A stretch of DNA of 64,000 nt from NCBI GenBank assembly GCA_037903355.1, contig JBAJFE010000042.1:1748001-1812000 (forward strand), written 5' to 3'. Position 1 is the first letter of the stretch; each line of letters starts with the position of its first letter. Below are positions 10,790 through 22,184 of this stretch, piece after piece. A program made the translations under genes and the position numbers. Under the pieces are notes generated by a model. The model saw nothing but the letters and a program-made list of their open reading frames with translations, ran no database searches and had not been told where the DNA came from. The DNA is from Trichuris trichiura (taxonomy: Eukaryota; Nematoda; Enoplea; Trichinellida; Trichuridae).

Positions 10790-11527
10790 CAGTAGAACCT
10801 CCGCAGTTGACCACCACACTAAGTTGACCGAATTTTGACCACTTGGTTGGTCCGCAAGTTAATAAGCGCAAGGACAACTCCTATACATTGACCACCTCCG
10901 TACGTGGGAAGCTGACCGATTCAACCGTGACCTGGTATATAGACGCAATGCTAATTTGCACTCTGTAAGTTGACCACTTCAGTTTGCTCAGTGTCCTTCG
11001 CTAGCAGCTGTTAACAGTCATTGCCTCAATGTGCTATTACTCAACGTAGCGAAGTTTTTCATTACCGTGCATTGGAGATTCCTGATAACAGAACCGGTTC
11101 CGTCGCTTTGAAGATGCTTTTTCCATGCTTGCCGCGACGCTTGCGCGTTTCCTCAATTACATAAGCTCAAACGTATGCGTCGGCAGCATTCGCCCATTGA
11201 GCGAATGCTGCCGACGGAGGAAAACCTCCATAAGTGGGATGCTGACCTCTTCAGCCGTGACGTGGTATATGGACGCAATGCTAGTTTGTTCACTGTAAGT
11301 TGACCAGTCTGTTCAATGGACAACTTAAGAACTACCGTAAGTTGAATAGATTGCAGTTGAACCATCCATCGTAAGTTGACCAGTCTGTTGAGTGGACAAC
11401 TTACGGTGGTTCAATTGCAATCTATTCAGGTGAGCCACTTATACCCACAGGCACCTATGTTGACCAGCCCCTACGTTGACCAGTTTTCCCCAGTCCCTTG
11501 AGTGGTCAACTTATGGAAGTTCTACTG
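10790..11527. mobile_element. Tigger/pogo-like MITE
   Basis: A 738-bp non-coding element with terminal inverted repeats of about 24 bp, CAGTAGAACCTCCGCAGTT at the left and its near-complement ending AAGTTCTACTG at the right. CAGTAGAACCTC is a common start of Tigger-like elements. The left flank ends in TA; the right flank does not, so the TA target duplication is only half kept. The interior repeats TAAGTTGACCA several times and has two inverted repeats: a perfect 15-bp-arm hairpin at 11179-11215, and an imperfect 36-bp arm pair around 11390. Confidence 0.7.
11179..11215. repeat. Perfect hairpin inside the MITE
   Basis: Arms GTCGGCAGCATTCGC and GCGAATGCTGCCGAC, 15 bp with no mismatch, around a 7-nt loop. 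Confidence 0.9.
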
Positions 11528-12515
11528 CAGTTATATTTTCAAAAAAATAGTTACCGACAGCGGGACACTACCATCTGCCTTTAAAATACCGTTGAACCGT
11601 AGATATAAATGATTATAAAACGATAAAACGATGATGTTGAAAAATGTAAAAACGTAGTCTTATTGACCAGAAGAGAGGGTGGCGCAGGTAAGTGCCCTGA
11701 CAGTACCAAAAAACCTGCAGTCTTTTATGCAAAACATGCACAACAGATTAATGCTTATCGTTAATGAGGCAAAATATAAGTACTAATCACATGTTTCAAG
11801 ATCGAGCTTCTTTAGCTACAGCTGCCACGATTCATGCCGTCACTTACGGGATTGTTGCTGTTTGATCGGCGCCACGTAAGAGTAATAGATGCTTTCAATT
11901 GTACAGGAATTAATAAACGGAGCCTCACTGATGTTGCGCGGTCGTCGCACTGACTCTACGCGGTTTACGGCTGAAAGCTCAGTTTGTTAATTCGTGCACG
12001 ATTAAAAGCGTTGGCTACTTTCATCCCATCCGAAAGAAACCACGGGAAAAGTAGTTGGTAACATCAAGCGCTTAGCATACATGCGTGAGACAAGGTGTGT
12101 AGCGATCGCAAACGAATATGCCCGAAAGCTACTCTTACTTTCCGCTACCCTACGAACACAAAGACGTGAACTTACCCGAGGCAATATCGTCATCCCAGTC
12201 TGTCCACCAAAGTCTGTTCATTTTATACGACTCATACTTGAGGCATACACACACGAACAGACGGTGGACAAGCAAACATAGAGCAACACCCAGCACCAGC
12301 CACTAACTACAAGAACAACTCACTATGACACCGTAAGAAATATGCGCAGGTTCCTGCGCCTACGGATTTTTGTTTTGGAATTTTTACGCTAAGACACATT
12401 ACGCAGCAAATTAAAAGCGTGCTACAGCTTATTCGCTTAATGAACGTGATTCTATCGTTGCTCCTTTGATTTCATGAATGTTAGTTCGATATTACTAATA
12501 TTTCACGATCTAACC
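11528..12515 (+). repeat. Dispersed repeat A, copy 2, right part
   Basis: Matches 3406-4395. At its right edge the sequence continues ATCTAACCTCACC, which looks like the uninterrupted version of the site where the hAT element at 4396 inserted into copy 1. Confidence 0.75.
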
Positions 12516-12710
12516 TCACCACAACTTCAAGTTACAGTGAACGTACAACACAGAAGAAATGTTTTAAGGAATATCGTGCCAAAAGATAAAATCAGGAGAA
12601 GGTACAAAGTGGGTTTAATTAATGGGAACGCTTGAAAATGGGGAGAGCTGAGCACAAAAAGGAAACAATTTACTGGCAGAACCCAACAACGCAAAAGGCG
12701 TAGGTGGAGT

Positions 12711-12829
12711 TGTTGCGTTTGTTAGGAGCGCAGTTAATAAGCGACAACGTTTACTCCGCCAAGCAACTGAATAATCAAATCATATCGTAACGTTAGTCAG
12801 CTTTTTGCTTCTTACTGCGGGACCCAACA
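12711..12829 (-). repeat. Candidate Gypsy 3' LTR
   Basis: Downstream (minus strand) of the integrase remnant there is a purine-rich CACCGGGAGG directly followed by TGTTGGGTCCCGC, the arrangement of a polypurine tract and LTR start. The other edge (CGCAACA at 12711) is a guess. No second copy is available for comparison. Confidence 0.35.
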
Positions 12830-12901
12830 CCTCCCGGTGAATGAAAAAGATTCCAAATGCTCAACGCTGTCAATAAAAGGGGTGTATGCTCCGGTTGGGA
12901 T

Positions 12902-13309
12902 CTACGTCAAGGCTTCCGGGTTTCCGCCGTATCCTGATCCAAAGGTATTTAACAACGACGACGTGCCTTTAGCATCCAGCTTGTTGCTACCTTTACGCTG
13001 CTGAATCTGGTTTGCATGCTGGTACCACATTCCGTGTTTCGTTTCCAGCTGGTAAACCACATTGCCAAGACGTCTTCGTACAGTTGCAGGTATCCAGCAA
13101 TTTGCATAATGGTCCTTGACGAGAACCGTATCTGCAATGCTAAAATCTCGTTTCCGAGTGCCGTGACGACGGTTAACTTGTTGTTCCATCTTTTCATTTC
13201 TTCTGCTCTGCTGTCTCGCCGTGGGACGAATGAGATCCAAAGTTAGGCATAACCGCCCTCCAAGAAATAATTCTGCCAGTAAATTGTTCCATTGCTCCTT
13301 AATCCGCAT
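12902..13309 (-). pseudogene. Gypsy-type integrase, C-terminal fragment
   Basis: A 135-aa minus-strand frame with the end of the integrase core (NNLLAELFLGGRLCLTLDLIRP) and the C-terminal domain signature (SIADTVLVKDHYANCWIPAT followed by VRRRLGNVVYQLET). This matches Gypsy/K02A2.6-type polyproteins of nematodes and other animals. The catalytic core, reverse transcriptase and gag are missing upstream. The start shown is simply where the frame opens. Confidence 0.75.
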
Positions 13310-14191
13310 TGGACCTCTTTTGAAGTTATTGCCTCAGCCGACGGAGGGCTCAATTCAGACTAGATCCAAACTCATCCTTAATTTCGTACGTTTGTTCTAC
13401 TGTTTTTTCCAAAACTACAGATTATATTTTTATTAGAAAATTGTAACAGTGGAAACGCACAAATTCGTTACATGGCTCCCGATGTTCAAAATGTTTTGAA
13501 TATGTGAAAGAGTAAGTACAGGACCTGAAAATCACTTGGTCTTCCACTGTGTGAATTCGTTGTTATCCGAACGACCCCTTGGCATACATAGTTCGGATAA
13601 CGAACTTTCACTGCATGCAGAATGATACCAACGGTTTAATCGCCCAGTTAAATGAAAAGTATGTCTTTTCTTATAACGGGACGATTAAATTATTGAATCT
13701 ATTTGAAAAATAGATTTCCTCTTTTTGTCCCGTTAGGAGGCAATCAAATTCAAATATACATCGACATACTAACAGTTAAACAAAAGGCAAAACACCGCAA
13801 CCTCGCCAGACGCTCTGTAGCGACGACAATTGCACTTTACCTGTAGAAAGACGTTTCAGAAATTACGTCGGGCTTAAGGAACTCTGAAAAAAAATATGAA
13901 ATGTTGGAAGAAGAACTGAAACATTGCCTTCAAAATTGAACGCCAAACTAGAGCAGACGGGTTACGAGGACGTGCGCACCGCGGGCTTGCATTTTTAACC
14001 GCTCTGTTAAATGCACCGAAAAGCAATAAACATTCATTTTCTTAAGCAGTATCCAAGAGTCAGCAATGTAATGAGGTATTCGCCAACGTAAACGAAAAGT
14101 TGCACATTAGGTTCAATTAAGCCAATTAATAATACTTCACGGTACAACATGTTTCCATGGTTTCCGCTTCTTTCTCAACGACAATGGAAAT
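13310..14191. other. No recognised feature
   Basis: AT-rich DNA between the Gypsy remnant and the end of the compact hnRNP gene. No element ends or coding signal identified. Confidence 0.5.
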
Positions 14192-14901
14192 CTAATAACT
14201 ATCGACTTCGACAGAACCGTTCTGACTCTTGCGTTGACGTTCTTTGCTCAAGAATTTGCTGACTACACAATGTGCTTGATCGACAACGTGGTATTTTTGA
14301 ACTGTAACGCACAACACTTCTGAGTTGAAGTATCAACAAAGGAACAATTATCTTATTTTAAATTAAGACATCATCATAGGCAAAAGCACGTACTTATGGC
14401 GCGATCCACCGGGTCGTAGTCGTCAAAGCAGACCACAGCATACCCACGCCTTTTACCAGTTGCAGGGTCAATCATAATTGTTACCTCCGTAACATTTCCA
14501 AAACGAGAAAAGTATTCTTCCAGCGTTTCGGGATTATGCTGATGCGAGATGCCTCTCACGAAAATCCTATTCGTCGCAATGGGACCTGACGTTTCATCCA
14601 AAACCTTGGAAAAATATAAAATGCATATGGAATATAAAAACAATCATGTTACCTCCTTGGGCAGCGCCCTCCTTGGATCTACCATCCTCCCACCGACGAA
14701 ATGCGGGCGAGAATTCATTGCCGCATCAACCATTTCAGCATTAGAGAAGGTGACAAAGCCAAAGCCGCGCGATTCCTTCGTCACCGCGTGGCGCAATATT
14801 TTGCACTCAATTACCTTCCCATAATGCGAATAGAACTTCAACAGAATTTCGGTTGTCGTTGTAGGAGAAAGGTTGCCAATAAATAGTTTGCAATTATGCA
14901 T
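14192..14901 (-). CDS. Compact two-RRM hnRNP A-like protein, three exons
   Basis: Exons on the minus strand: 14901-14653, 14604-14394 and 14301-14192 (TAG), joined by GT-AG introns of 48 and 92 nt; the phases agree and give 189 aa. Two RRM RNA-binding domains are clear: RNP2 KLFIGN at residues 5-10 with RNP1 RGFGFVTF at 45-52, and RNP2 RIFVRG at 96-101 with RNP1 RGYAVVCF at 136-143. The third exon supplies the end of RRM2 (IQKYHVVDQAHCVV), as in hnRNP A1/A2. It ends soon after RRM2 and lacks the glycine-rich tail of the paralogue at 30.4-31.5 kb. It probably binds RNA without the usual tail functions, or is a decaying duplicate; all splice sites and both RRMs look intact. The ATG chosen is the first before RNP2. 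Confidence 0.8.
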
Positions 14902-15569
14902 ATTGCAGGCCTATAAATGTCCTTCAATAGTCTGCGGCCGGAATAACATAAAAATACAGCTATAACGTAAAATAATGTTTTATAAAAGCGCTGCCCCTCG
15001 TTTGTATAATTTGCCAGCAAATTAAAAAGCGAAACTGCGATGAGAAATGATGAGGCTTAACTACCGTCAGTAATGCACCTGCAAACCTACTTACAGAACT
15101 TCATGTACTTCATTCGCGAAAGTTTTACTTCTTGAGAGTTAAATTTCAAATCAGCATGCAGCTAAGATCCATCAAACGTCATGGAACGTTCGACTGACAT
15201 AGAGGCGAGCCTAATTTAACACCGCAGGCGACAATACGCCGCCTCTGCTGTTATGTTACCCTAAAACGCTGACAGTCGTGAAAGTGTTTCCACGGAAAAA
15301 GCCATGCAGAGGACAAATGCAAGTGTGAAAATAAAGAATTACTGTTTTTCTGCGCTGCGAGCAAATTAAGGCTGAAAGTGCTAGAAGCAGCTATTTTCGC
15401 GGGCTAATTCTAGCAATGAGAACTTGCCGCCAATCGAAAATGCACAATGAATTTTTGGGTAACGCTTTTGAAACGAGTGAACTCGTAGCGAACACAGGAC
15501 ATAGCAAGTTATCGATGTTCGCAACAAGCCACAGTGAGCTGCGCAGGTTGCAAATGTGAATAGCTAAGG
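14902..15569. other. No recognised feature
   Basis: Upstream region of the compact hnRNP gene up to the target site of the next hAT element. No promoter motif can be named with confidence. Confidence 0.4.
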
Positions 15570-18500
15570 CCTAGGTTCTCAAAGTGGGCAATATCGCCCC
15601 CTGGGGGGCGATGGGAAACCCATGCGGGGGCGTTGAGAATCGCATAAGAGGAATTCTGGCAGAATTGTCTCTAGCGCAAAAAGGCTGTCAGAAAAACCGG
15701 CGTAAGAAGGGCCTTTCTTAACTCGTTCTCGCCAGAAGTAGAGGCGGGGACTTTAAAGGAGGTCAAGTGGGGATGGAGGGCGCAATTGAACAATGGCTTT
15801 TTTCATGGCTCAACTCCGCCAAAAATGGAGACAGTAAGTTCAAAGAAGGTCAAGTGGGGATTGCTTACAGTTCATCCTATTCTGCCCTAGCCTAAGCTTA
15901 CACAAAACGTGTATGCCCATTGTGTTTCGCGTGCCAGCAATCCATGCACAGCTGTTTCATTCCTTCACGTCCACTGTTCCTTTGTTCCATTGCGCTCTTA
16001 ATCCTCACTTGACTTCCTCTGAAAGTGCCTCCTCCAATTCTGGCGGAGACGAGTTTAACAAAATCTGGTGCGACAACCTGTCAGCTAAATTCCTTTCGCA
16101 CCCTGGTGGTCACCTTACTCGTTCATCCTTGTGTTTAAGCTAATACTTTCTGGGCGCAGAGTCTTTCTGTGAGTCTTCCCGCTTGGGTTCTTCCGTGTTC
16201 CTGTTTCGTCATCGGAGGATTTTTGTTTCTGTTCCGTGTGCCGTGTTCCGCCAACATTTTACGGCATTTTACCTTTGTACAAGACATACTCGTGAATATA
16301 CATACATATTTGTTTCTTGTTCATGCCGTTTACTGCAAATAAACGGAATCGTTGCCGCAACTTCTCAGCCCTCTAATACAGCAACGACAAGAACCATCAT
16401 TTCGTGGCCTTCTTTCAATGACGGAAGTATGAAAGAAACGCAGGCAGTACAGCTCAGACTATTTGAAGTATGGTTTTACACAATCACCTGCGAATAAATG
16501 GCTATCTCTGTGTTTGATTTGTGGTAGTGGTTTCGAACGAATCTGTGAAGCCGTCGAGGCTACACGACCACATTAATAGAGTACATCCAGACATGCGTGA
16601 CAAGAACATCAGCTACTTTCAGTCGCTTCGCCAGAAATTTTGTACAAGGAACATATTGCCACGTATGTTGCCACCGGCACCAGAAAAAGATAAAGATGAC
16701 CTGCGTGCGTCTTATACCATTTCATTACTGATTGCAAAATGTGGAAAGCCACATAACATTGGGGAAACACTGTTGCTTCCCGTGATTAGCGAAGTTATCC
16801 AGACTGTACTGCACATGTCACCAACTAAAATAATCGGAAGGATACCTCTGAGTAATGACACAGTGCAAGGAAGGATTGACGAAATGAGCAACGACGTAGA
16901 ATGCACTCTATGCGACTTCTTGAGAGCAACACATTTTTCTTTGTAGCTTGATTAATCGATCTTACCTAACAATGAAGCATTATTAATAGGTTATGTCACA
17001 TTCGTAATGGATGAAGCCCTGGTACAGGAATTGCTGTTTGCCACACAGTTGCAGACAGATACCAAAGAAGAAGCCCTATTTCCTTGCTGTAGAAAAATGT
17101 TTCAAGGATAAAAACATGCCTATGGCGAACATAGTTGCTGTGGCAACTGATGGAGCACCGTCGATGGTGGGCTGCTACCGCGGCATTTGAAGCAGCTCGC
17201 TTCTGGCCTTTTGGCGGTTCATTGCGTCATTCATCGACACCATTTAGCCACAAAACGCCTGAGCAAACGATTAAACTGATCACTCCAATTTGTTATTACA
17301 GCAGTTAATACCATAAAAAGTAAATCGCTGAAAGAGGGATTATTCAGACAGCTTGGTGAACAGAATGATGAAGACTTCAATCGCCTGTTGTTTCACACTG
17401 AAGTTCGCTGGGTGTCAGAAGGTGCTTGTTTAACTCGCTTTTACAGCCTTTTTGACACAGTTCTAGAACTTTTGTGGTGTGTGAACCCTTCTCTACGAGA
17501 AAATGTAAAGACAAACAAAAAGGACATCGCGTATCTGGCAGACATATACTACAAATTCAATGCAATGAAGTTGCAGCTCCAAGGCAGTGACTTAAACTTG
17601 ATTAAAACTAAAGGAGTTATATCTGCTTTCGTCGCGAAATTGCCAATTTTCAAACGAAACTTACGGGCCGGTGAGTTCTACCAGTTTCCCCTTCTAGCTG
17701 CACTGAAGGAGGAAGAGGACATCGCTGAACAAGAAGTTGAAGTGTACTGACAACACTTGGAAATGCTGCACGTTGATTTCACGGAACGGTTCAGTGATAT
17801 TCTTAACTTGAAAATTCCACAGTGGGCAATAGACCCTATGTCCAACGTCGGTGAAGCGGAGATGGAATTGCAGGGAAAACTGACTGAACTGCAAAGCAAT
17901 GAAGAGCTGAAAGTGAAATTGAAAAGTGAATATCAGCAGTTTTGGCTACAGAGCGAAATAAGGAAGCTTTTCCGCTGTTATGGGCTGCTGTAGAAAACAT
18001 CCTTATTGCGTTTCCATTGTCTTATTTAGCAGATTGCGGATTTAGCGCAGTTACGAGGCTTCTAAGTAGCAAGAGAGAAGTCGGCTGGACGTAGTGAATC
18101 GAGGCGACCTTAGACCGATGATGATAAAGATGCAGCCAAACGTAGACAACTTGCTCGTACTGCATTAAGCACACCCATCACATTGAGTAGTGTCCGTTCA
18201 TGTGCAGTCGCAAACTTGCGTTATAGTTTCTTTTGTATTTTCTCGCTTAAGCGCTTTCACTTCAATCTGGTTCCTTGTCACTACAATTCTTTTTGGTGTA
18301 CATAAGAAAACAAACAGACGCGCACTGATTGTTTTTTTCAGGAAAAGCTAATGAATGCTTCTTGCATATGTGACTCCATGTCCTGAAAAATGTGACAAGA
18401 GATGTGAAAGGCAAGCAGAAATTTTCACATCGTAAAGTGATTGGTGGAAAAGCAGGAGTGGTATAGTACGCTTTTCAGGTGACGAGGAGTTGAAGTTTTT

Positions 18501-18715
18501 TGCGGATAATGTTCTCACGAGTAGCGGTTTTGCAAAAATTTTCCCATCAGGAGCGACGGGGGGAAATGTTTGAGAACCTACTAACCTCCCGACTATGCCA
18601 CGTCCAACCTTCCAGCCAATCAGCGCGCTCAAAATTGACCAATCCGAATTGGGGGGCAGTGGCGGTCAGGAACGTTCACAGGGGGGCGATGGAGCAAAAA
18701 GTTTGAGAATCTATG
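15570..18715 (+). mobile_element. Full-length hAT element with 8-bp target duplication
   Basis: A 3146-bp element with 14-bp terminal inverted repeats (CCTAGGTTCTCAAA left, TTTGAGAATCTATG right, 12 of 14 matching), flanked by an exact 8-bp duplication AGCTAAGG (15562-15569 and 18716-18723). Runs of G and C lie just inside both ends, as in the other hAT elements here. It carries a decayed transposase on the plus strand. Confidence 0.9.
16440..18110 (+). pseudogene. hAT transposase pseudogene (ZBED5/SCAND3-like)
   Basis: Contains the N-terminal zinc finger (CLICGSG, then SNESVKPSRLHDHINRVHPD, about 16508-16600) broken by a one-base frameshift near 16525; the SYTISLLIAKCGKPHNIGE block; a damaged middle part with several stops (16924-17390); then EVRWVSEGACLT (about 17400), KKDIAYLADIYYKF and a long C-terminal stretch to about 17993 with one extra stop at 17748. 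The hAT dimerisation region is barely readable. Same subfamily as the copies at 5.5 and 36.8 kb but clearly diverged from both. Inactive. Confidence 0.8.
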
Positions 18716-18774
18716 AGCTAAGGGGTTCCGCGACAAGTTGCGCTAAGGAAAAGTTTTCTGAATAAATCTTGCTC

Positions 18775-18884
18775 ACACAGTTGACCTTCGGTTTACGGCT
18801 TTAGCCTGTTTGGCGTGACACACCAAACAGGCCAAAGCCGTGAACCGAAAACCAAATACAGGACTTCTGAAACCGGTTTTTCAA
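18775..18884. mobile_element. Short hairpin insertion flanked by 14-bp direct repeats
   Basis: A 110-bp segment between two copies of AATAAATCTTGCTC (18761-18774 and 18885-18898). Its core is an inverted repeat with 27-bp arms and two mismatches (18787-18813 and 18823-18849) around a 9-nt loop. It has no hammerhead-like core, but the flanking duplication has the same length as those around the PLE-derived palindromes at 42.3 and 51.1 kb. Confidence 0.6.
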
Positions 18885-18898
18885 AATAAATCTTGCTC

Positions 18899-19803
18899 TT
18901 CCCAGAATGCTTCGCTTCGTCATAGTATCAACTTTTAAACCTCTTCCTAGAGAGATTGCTCCTAGCAGTAACGAGAAAGACGCAGTAGCATGCGCAGTAC
19001 ATAAAGCCAGTAATAAATCAAAATGGTTAGCAAGACGACGGGTAGTATGACGCTTTTCTCTCAATCTGTCATAATAAATTAGGACGAAAACATTGAATCA
19101 ATGGAATTCGAATCGGCTAAGTATAATGAAGTGCAAAGTACCGCACGCAAAGTGAGGCTTAACTAAAATTGACCATAAAATGAACCTCCTAAGAAGTTCT
19201 CAAGGCTTAGCGCTTCACAAAGGGTGAATGTGCCTACAAGTCAGCGAAAGCAATTGCTACATCTGTTGTAGGCTGACGGGAAGTTTTCATAACCTACAGA
19301 CCTTTACGTAAACTTGCCTGTCTCACTGCCCAACAATGTCGTGTCGGCATAATCAGTAGCCTAATGGATAACACTCTAAAGTTTTGCGATGAAGGATAAG
19401 TTCAGCAACGTGCTTGTAATGAGCACGCAGTAAGATCAGTTCAGCTACCTGACAAAAGGTCTCTTTAAGGCTAAAGCAGACAACGTGAATACTTAAATAA
19501 AAGCAATGCGCAGTTAATACTCAAATTACTGAAGTGTGTCAATGGAAAAAAATTATTCTGAACGTTCCATACTTTTCATTACGTAAGTCTAGTATCGTTA
19601 ACCTTTTCATTAACGTAAACTTCCCGTCCAGCAGTTGGAGAACAACATTTCGTCGTGATGGCGAGAAAATTAAATATTATTAATAAAACGTACATCAAGC
19701 CGTACAAAGCAATGACTACTTACACGTATTTCCTTTCTATTCGAACATACTGCTTTTCCATTCCAAAATCATAACTGTGATGCTGTTCTATGATTATTAA
19801 AAC
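18899..19803. other. No recognised feature
   Basis: Sequence between the hairpin insertion and the PLE target site; no coding potential or element ends seen. Confidence 0.4.
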
Positions 19804-19816
19804 CATAACAGAACGC

Positions 19817-21790
19817 CCAAAAACCCTTTCTTTCCCAACCCCCAAAAAGCCACCCTTTCTCGACATCATTGTCTCCATTGAGGACAGCCTATCTTCAGTT
19901 GACCCAGAGATAGCCACACGGATTAGGAATAGTTTATCTTCAATTATCCTAGGTCACAACTTTAACAACACTTCAAACTTAAACCGATACGAGATGAATT
20001 GCTTACGTCAACTAAGAAAACAATCCAGCAGAATTATCACAAAAGCTGATAAAGGAAATAGAACAGTTCTACTGGACAGAAGCACCTACACTGAAAAGAT
20101 GACAACTATATTAAACACAGAGAATTACACACCTCTACCCGCCGACCCTACAGAAGCCTCTCGGAAAAATCTCCGTTCTCTTCTCGTTACGTTTGCCGCA
20201 GAGACCAAAGAATCAGAAATATCCAAATTAGCAACACATCTTAAATTCGCGTCGAATTATAGACCCCCTGAGCTATACGGGCTTCCCAAAGTACACAAAC
20301 CGAATGTCCCACTAAGACCAATAGTATCTACAATCAACAGCACTACAAGCGAGCTCAGTCGATACTTAAAAAAGATCATCAAACCCTTAACCGGCAAAGA
20401 ACCCTCTTTCGTCAAAAATAGCAAATCTTTCGTCAATGAAATACGAAACCATCACTTGAAACCCGATGAGATTCTAGTTAGTTACGATGTAAAAGATTTA
20501 TTCCCGAGCATTCCAGTGCCAGACACATTGGAGATGTTGTACAGCCTCCTCAATGCAGATACAAGTCTACCCAGCAGAACAAAGTTAAATCCCTTTCACA
20601 TTATCAAGCTGGTTTCTTTTTGCATGCAAGATGGCAATTACTTTACCTTTGACAACAAATACTACAAACAATCCAGCGGAGTCCCAATGGGCAGTTCTTT
20701 ATCCCCAGTCTTAGCAGAAGTTTTTATGGGAAACCTTGAGAGAAGAATTTTCGAAAACGTAGACAGACAAATCGCCCCACTCCTCTTCAAAAGATATGTG
20801 GACGATATCTTTGTAATTATCAAGGCCGGAAAAGAAGAACAATTTCTACAATTCCTCAACAACATGCGCCCAAACCAGATAGTCTTCACCATGGAAAAAG
20901 AAGAAAACAAAAGTCTTCCCTTTCTAGATGTGCTTATTATTCGCACAAATGAAGGGCTTAAAACCAGAGTCTATAGGAAACCCACGCAGACTGAACAATA
21001 TCTCAACTTCTCATCACATCATCCACGATCAGTAATGCGTGGAATCCTCTCCGGAATGGTCGATAGGGCAGTCAATATATGTGACCCTGAATATCTACAG
21101 CCGGAACTTAACTATATTAGAAAAGTCTTCTACAAAAATCATCCTAAATCCTTCATTGACCGAGTATTCAAATACAGGCTACACAAAGGTAAAGCTCCTG
21201 ATCCTAATACCTCACTATATCCACGTTTAGTTGTTCCATATGTGGCGGGACTAGGCGAAAAGTTTATTCAGCTAAGTAAAAGATTGGGTTTCAGAGTCTT
21301 TTTCAAAAATTCTCCCAATCTGAGATCAATTCTCCGGACGGACAAAAGGAAAATTCCCATAAACGAAAGAACGGGTCTCATCTACGCGATCGAATGATCT
21401 TGTTCAGCAGTTTACGTCGGCGAAACAGGGAATACTTTAGAACACCGATTCCAAGAACACATAAGGAAACTAAACAGTTACAACAATGCAAAAAGTAGCC
21501 TACACAATATGCACTCCCCAATACCTCGCCGCGGAAGACCAATGTTGGATCCAACAAAAACCATGGAAAAGGCAATTCAAGCTTCCGCGGTGGTAGAACA
21601 TGCGGTGAATTGCAAACAGCCCCTCCATCCAAGAGCCCTTTGCTATGAAAGTAACCTACACCTAAGAAAACTAAAAGAGGCTCTCTATATTAGAAACAAC
21701 GTAACTTTCAATCGAGACCAAGGGGCAGACATTAGTGATTTATGGACAAATATCATTACACTCCACAATTGTTGTTCCCTTAATAGTTGA
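19817..21790 (+). pseudogene. PLE reverse transcriptase with C-terminal GIY-YIG endonuclease
   Basis: One frame from the truncated left edge to TAG 21790, interrupted by a single TGA (21395-21397) at the entry to the endonuclease, where family members carry Cys. Numbering from 19790, reverse transcriptase motifs are: YGLPKVHKPNVPLRPIVS; motif A YDVKDLFPS with Asp 233; motif B SGVPMGSSLSPVLAEVFM; motif C YVDD at 336-339; then LPFLDV and YRKPTQTEQYL. GLPKVHK, YVDD and RKPT are typical of PLEs. The GIY-YIG part reads AVYVGET then HRFQEH. The first nine residues or so of the open frame come from host DNA left of the insertion. The missing N-terminus and the stop make it inactive, but decay is light, suggesting fairly recent insertion. 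Confidence 0.9.
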
Positions 21791-22033
21791 CACACAAGCT
21801 AAAATCAATGGGAACTGAAACACTGAAGAAGAAAAATCAAATCACATTTTTAGAACAAAGGGATAAAAGTTGAAAACGAAACTACAAGGTCAGCCCATGC
21901 GCTAACAAATTTCTACAAGAATACTGACAGCTGACAGACACAGATGAAGAACTTTAATACTCTCGTTTTAAACGTTGATAAGTGACGGAAGACAAATGTC
22001 GTCTCAGTAACCACCACAAACTTCATTGGACCG

Positions 22034-22061
22034 CTGAAGACGGGTCGCGGCAGACCCGAAA
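22034..22061 (+). ncRNA. Hammerhead-ribozyme-like core in the PLE 3' region
   Basis: CTGAAGA, stem GGGTC/GACCC around a 6-nt loop, then GAAA, 28 nt in all, about 240 bp after the PLE stop codon on the same strand. Hammerhead ribozymes are known from the terminal repeats of PLEs. One unpaired base precedes the stem, and I could not assign the third stem or the cleavage triplet, so activity is unproven. Confidence 0.6.
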
Positions 22062-22184
22062 GCTTCGGAAAGAAAAAAATCTTTTTATTTTACTTCTCAA
22101 CGGGAGAGAATCCGTAATAAAGATACTTTCAATATGAAAACACATGCTCCCGTACAAAAGCATCATGTTTTCATAACAGAACGC

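Larger units (their letters stand above)
19817..22171 (+). mobile_element. Penelope-like retroelement, 5'-truncated, with 13-bp target duplication
   Basis: A 2355-bp insertion flanked by an exact 13-bp direct repeat CATAACAGAACGC (19804-19816 and 22172-22184). The left edge falls inside the coding region, as expected for a 5'-truncated retroinsertion. It holds a reverse transcriptase and GIY-YIG reading frame (to 21790), a 240-bp non-coding spacer, a hammerhead-like core (22034-22061) and a tail ending in TCCCGTACAAAAGCATCATG. The tail closely matches the ends of the fold-back elements at 51.1 and 42.3 kb, tying them to this PLE family. Confidence 0.9.

Noticed and set aside
11179..11215. Perfect hairpin as a transcription terminator or microRNA precursor
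   Set aside because: It is part of a Tigger-like MITE in a eukaryotic context; there is no gene beside it and the arms are too short for a typical microRNA precursor.
9988..12515. Helitron identity for dispersed repeat A
   Set aside because: The terminal hairpin recalls a Helitron 3' end, but no CTRR follows it and no Rep/helicase coding is present.
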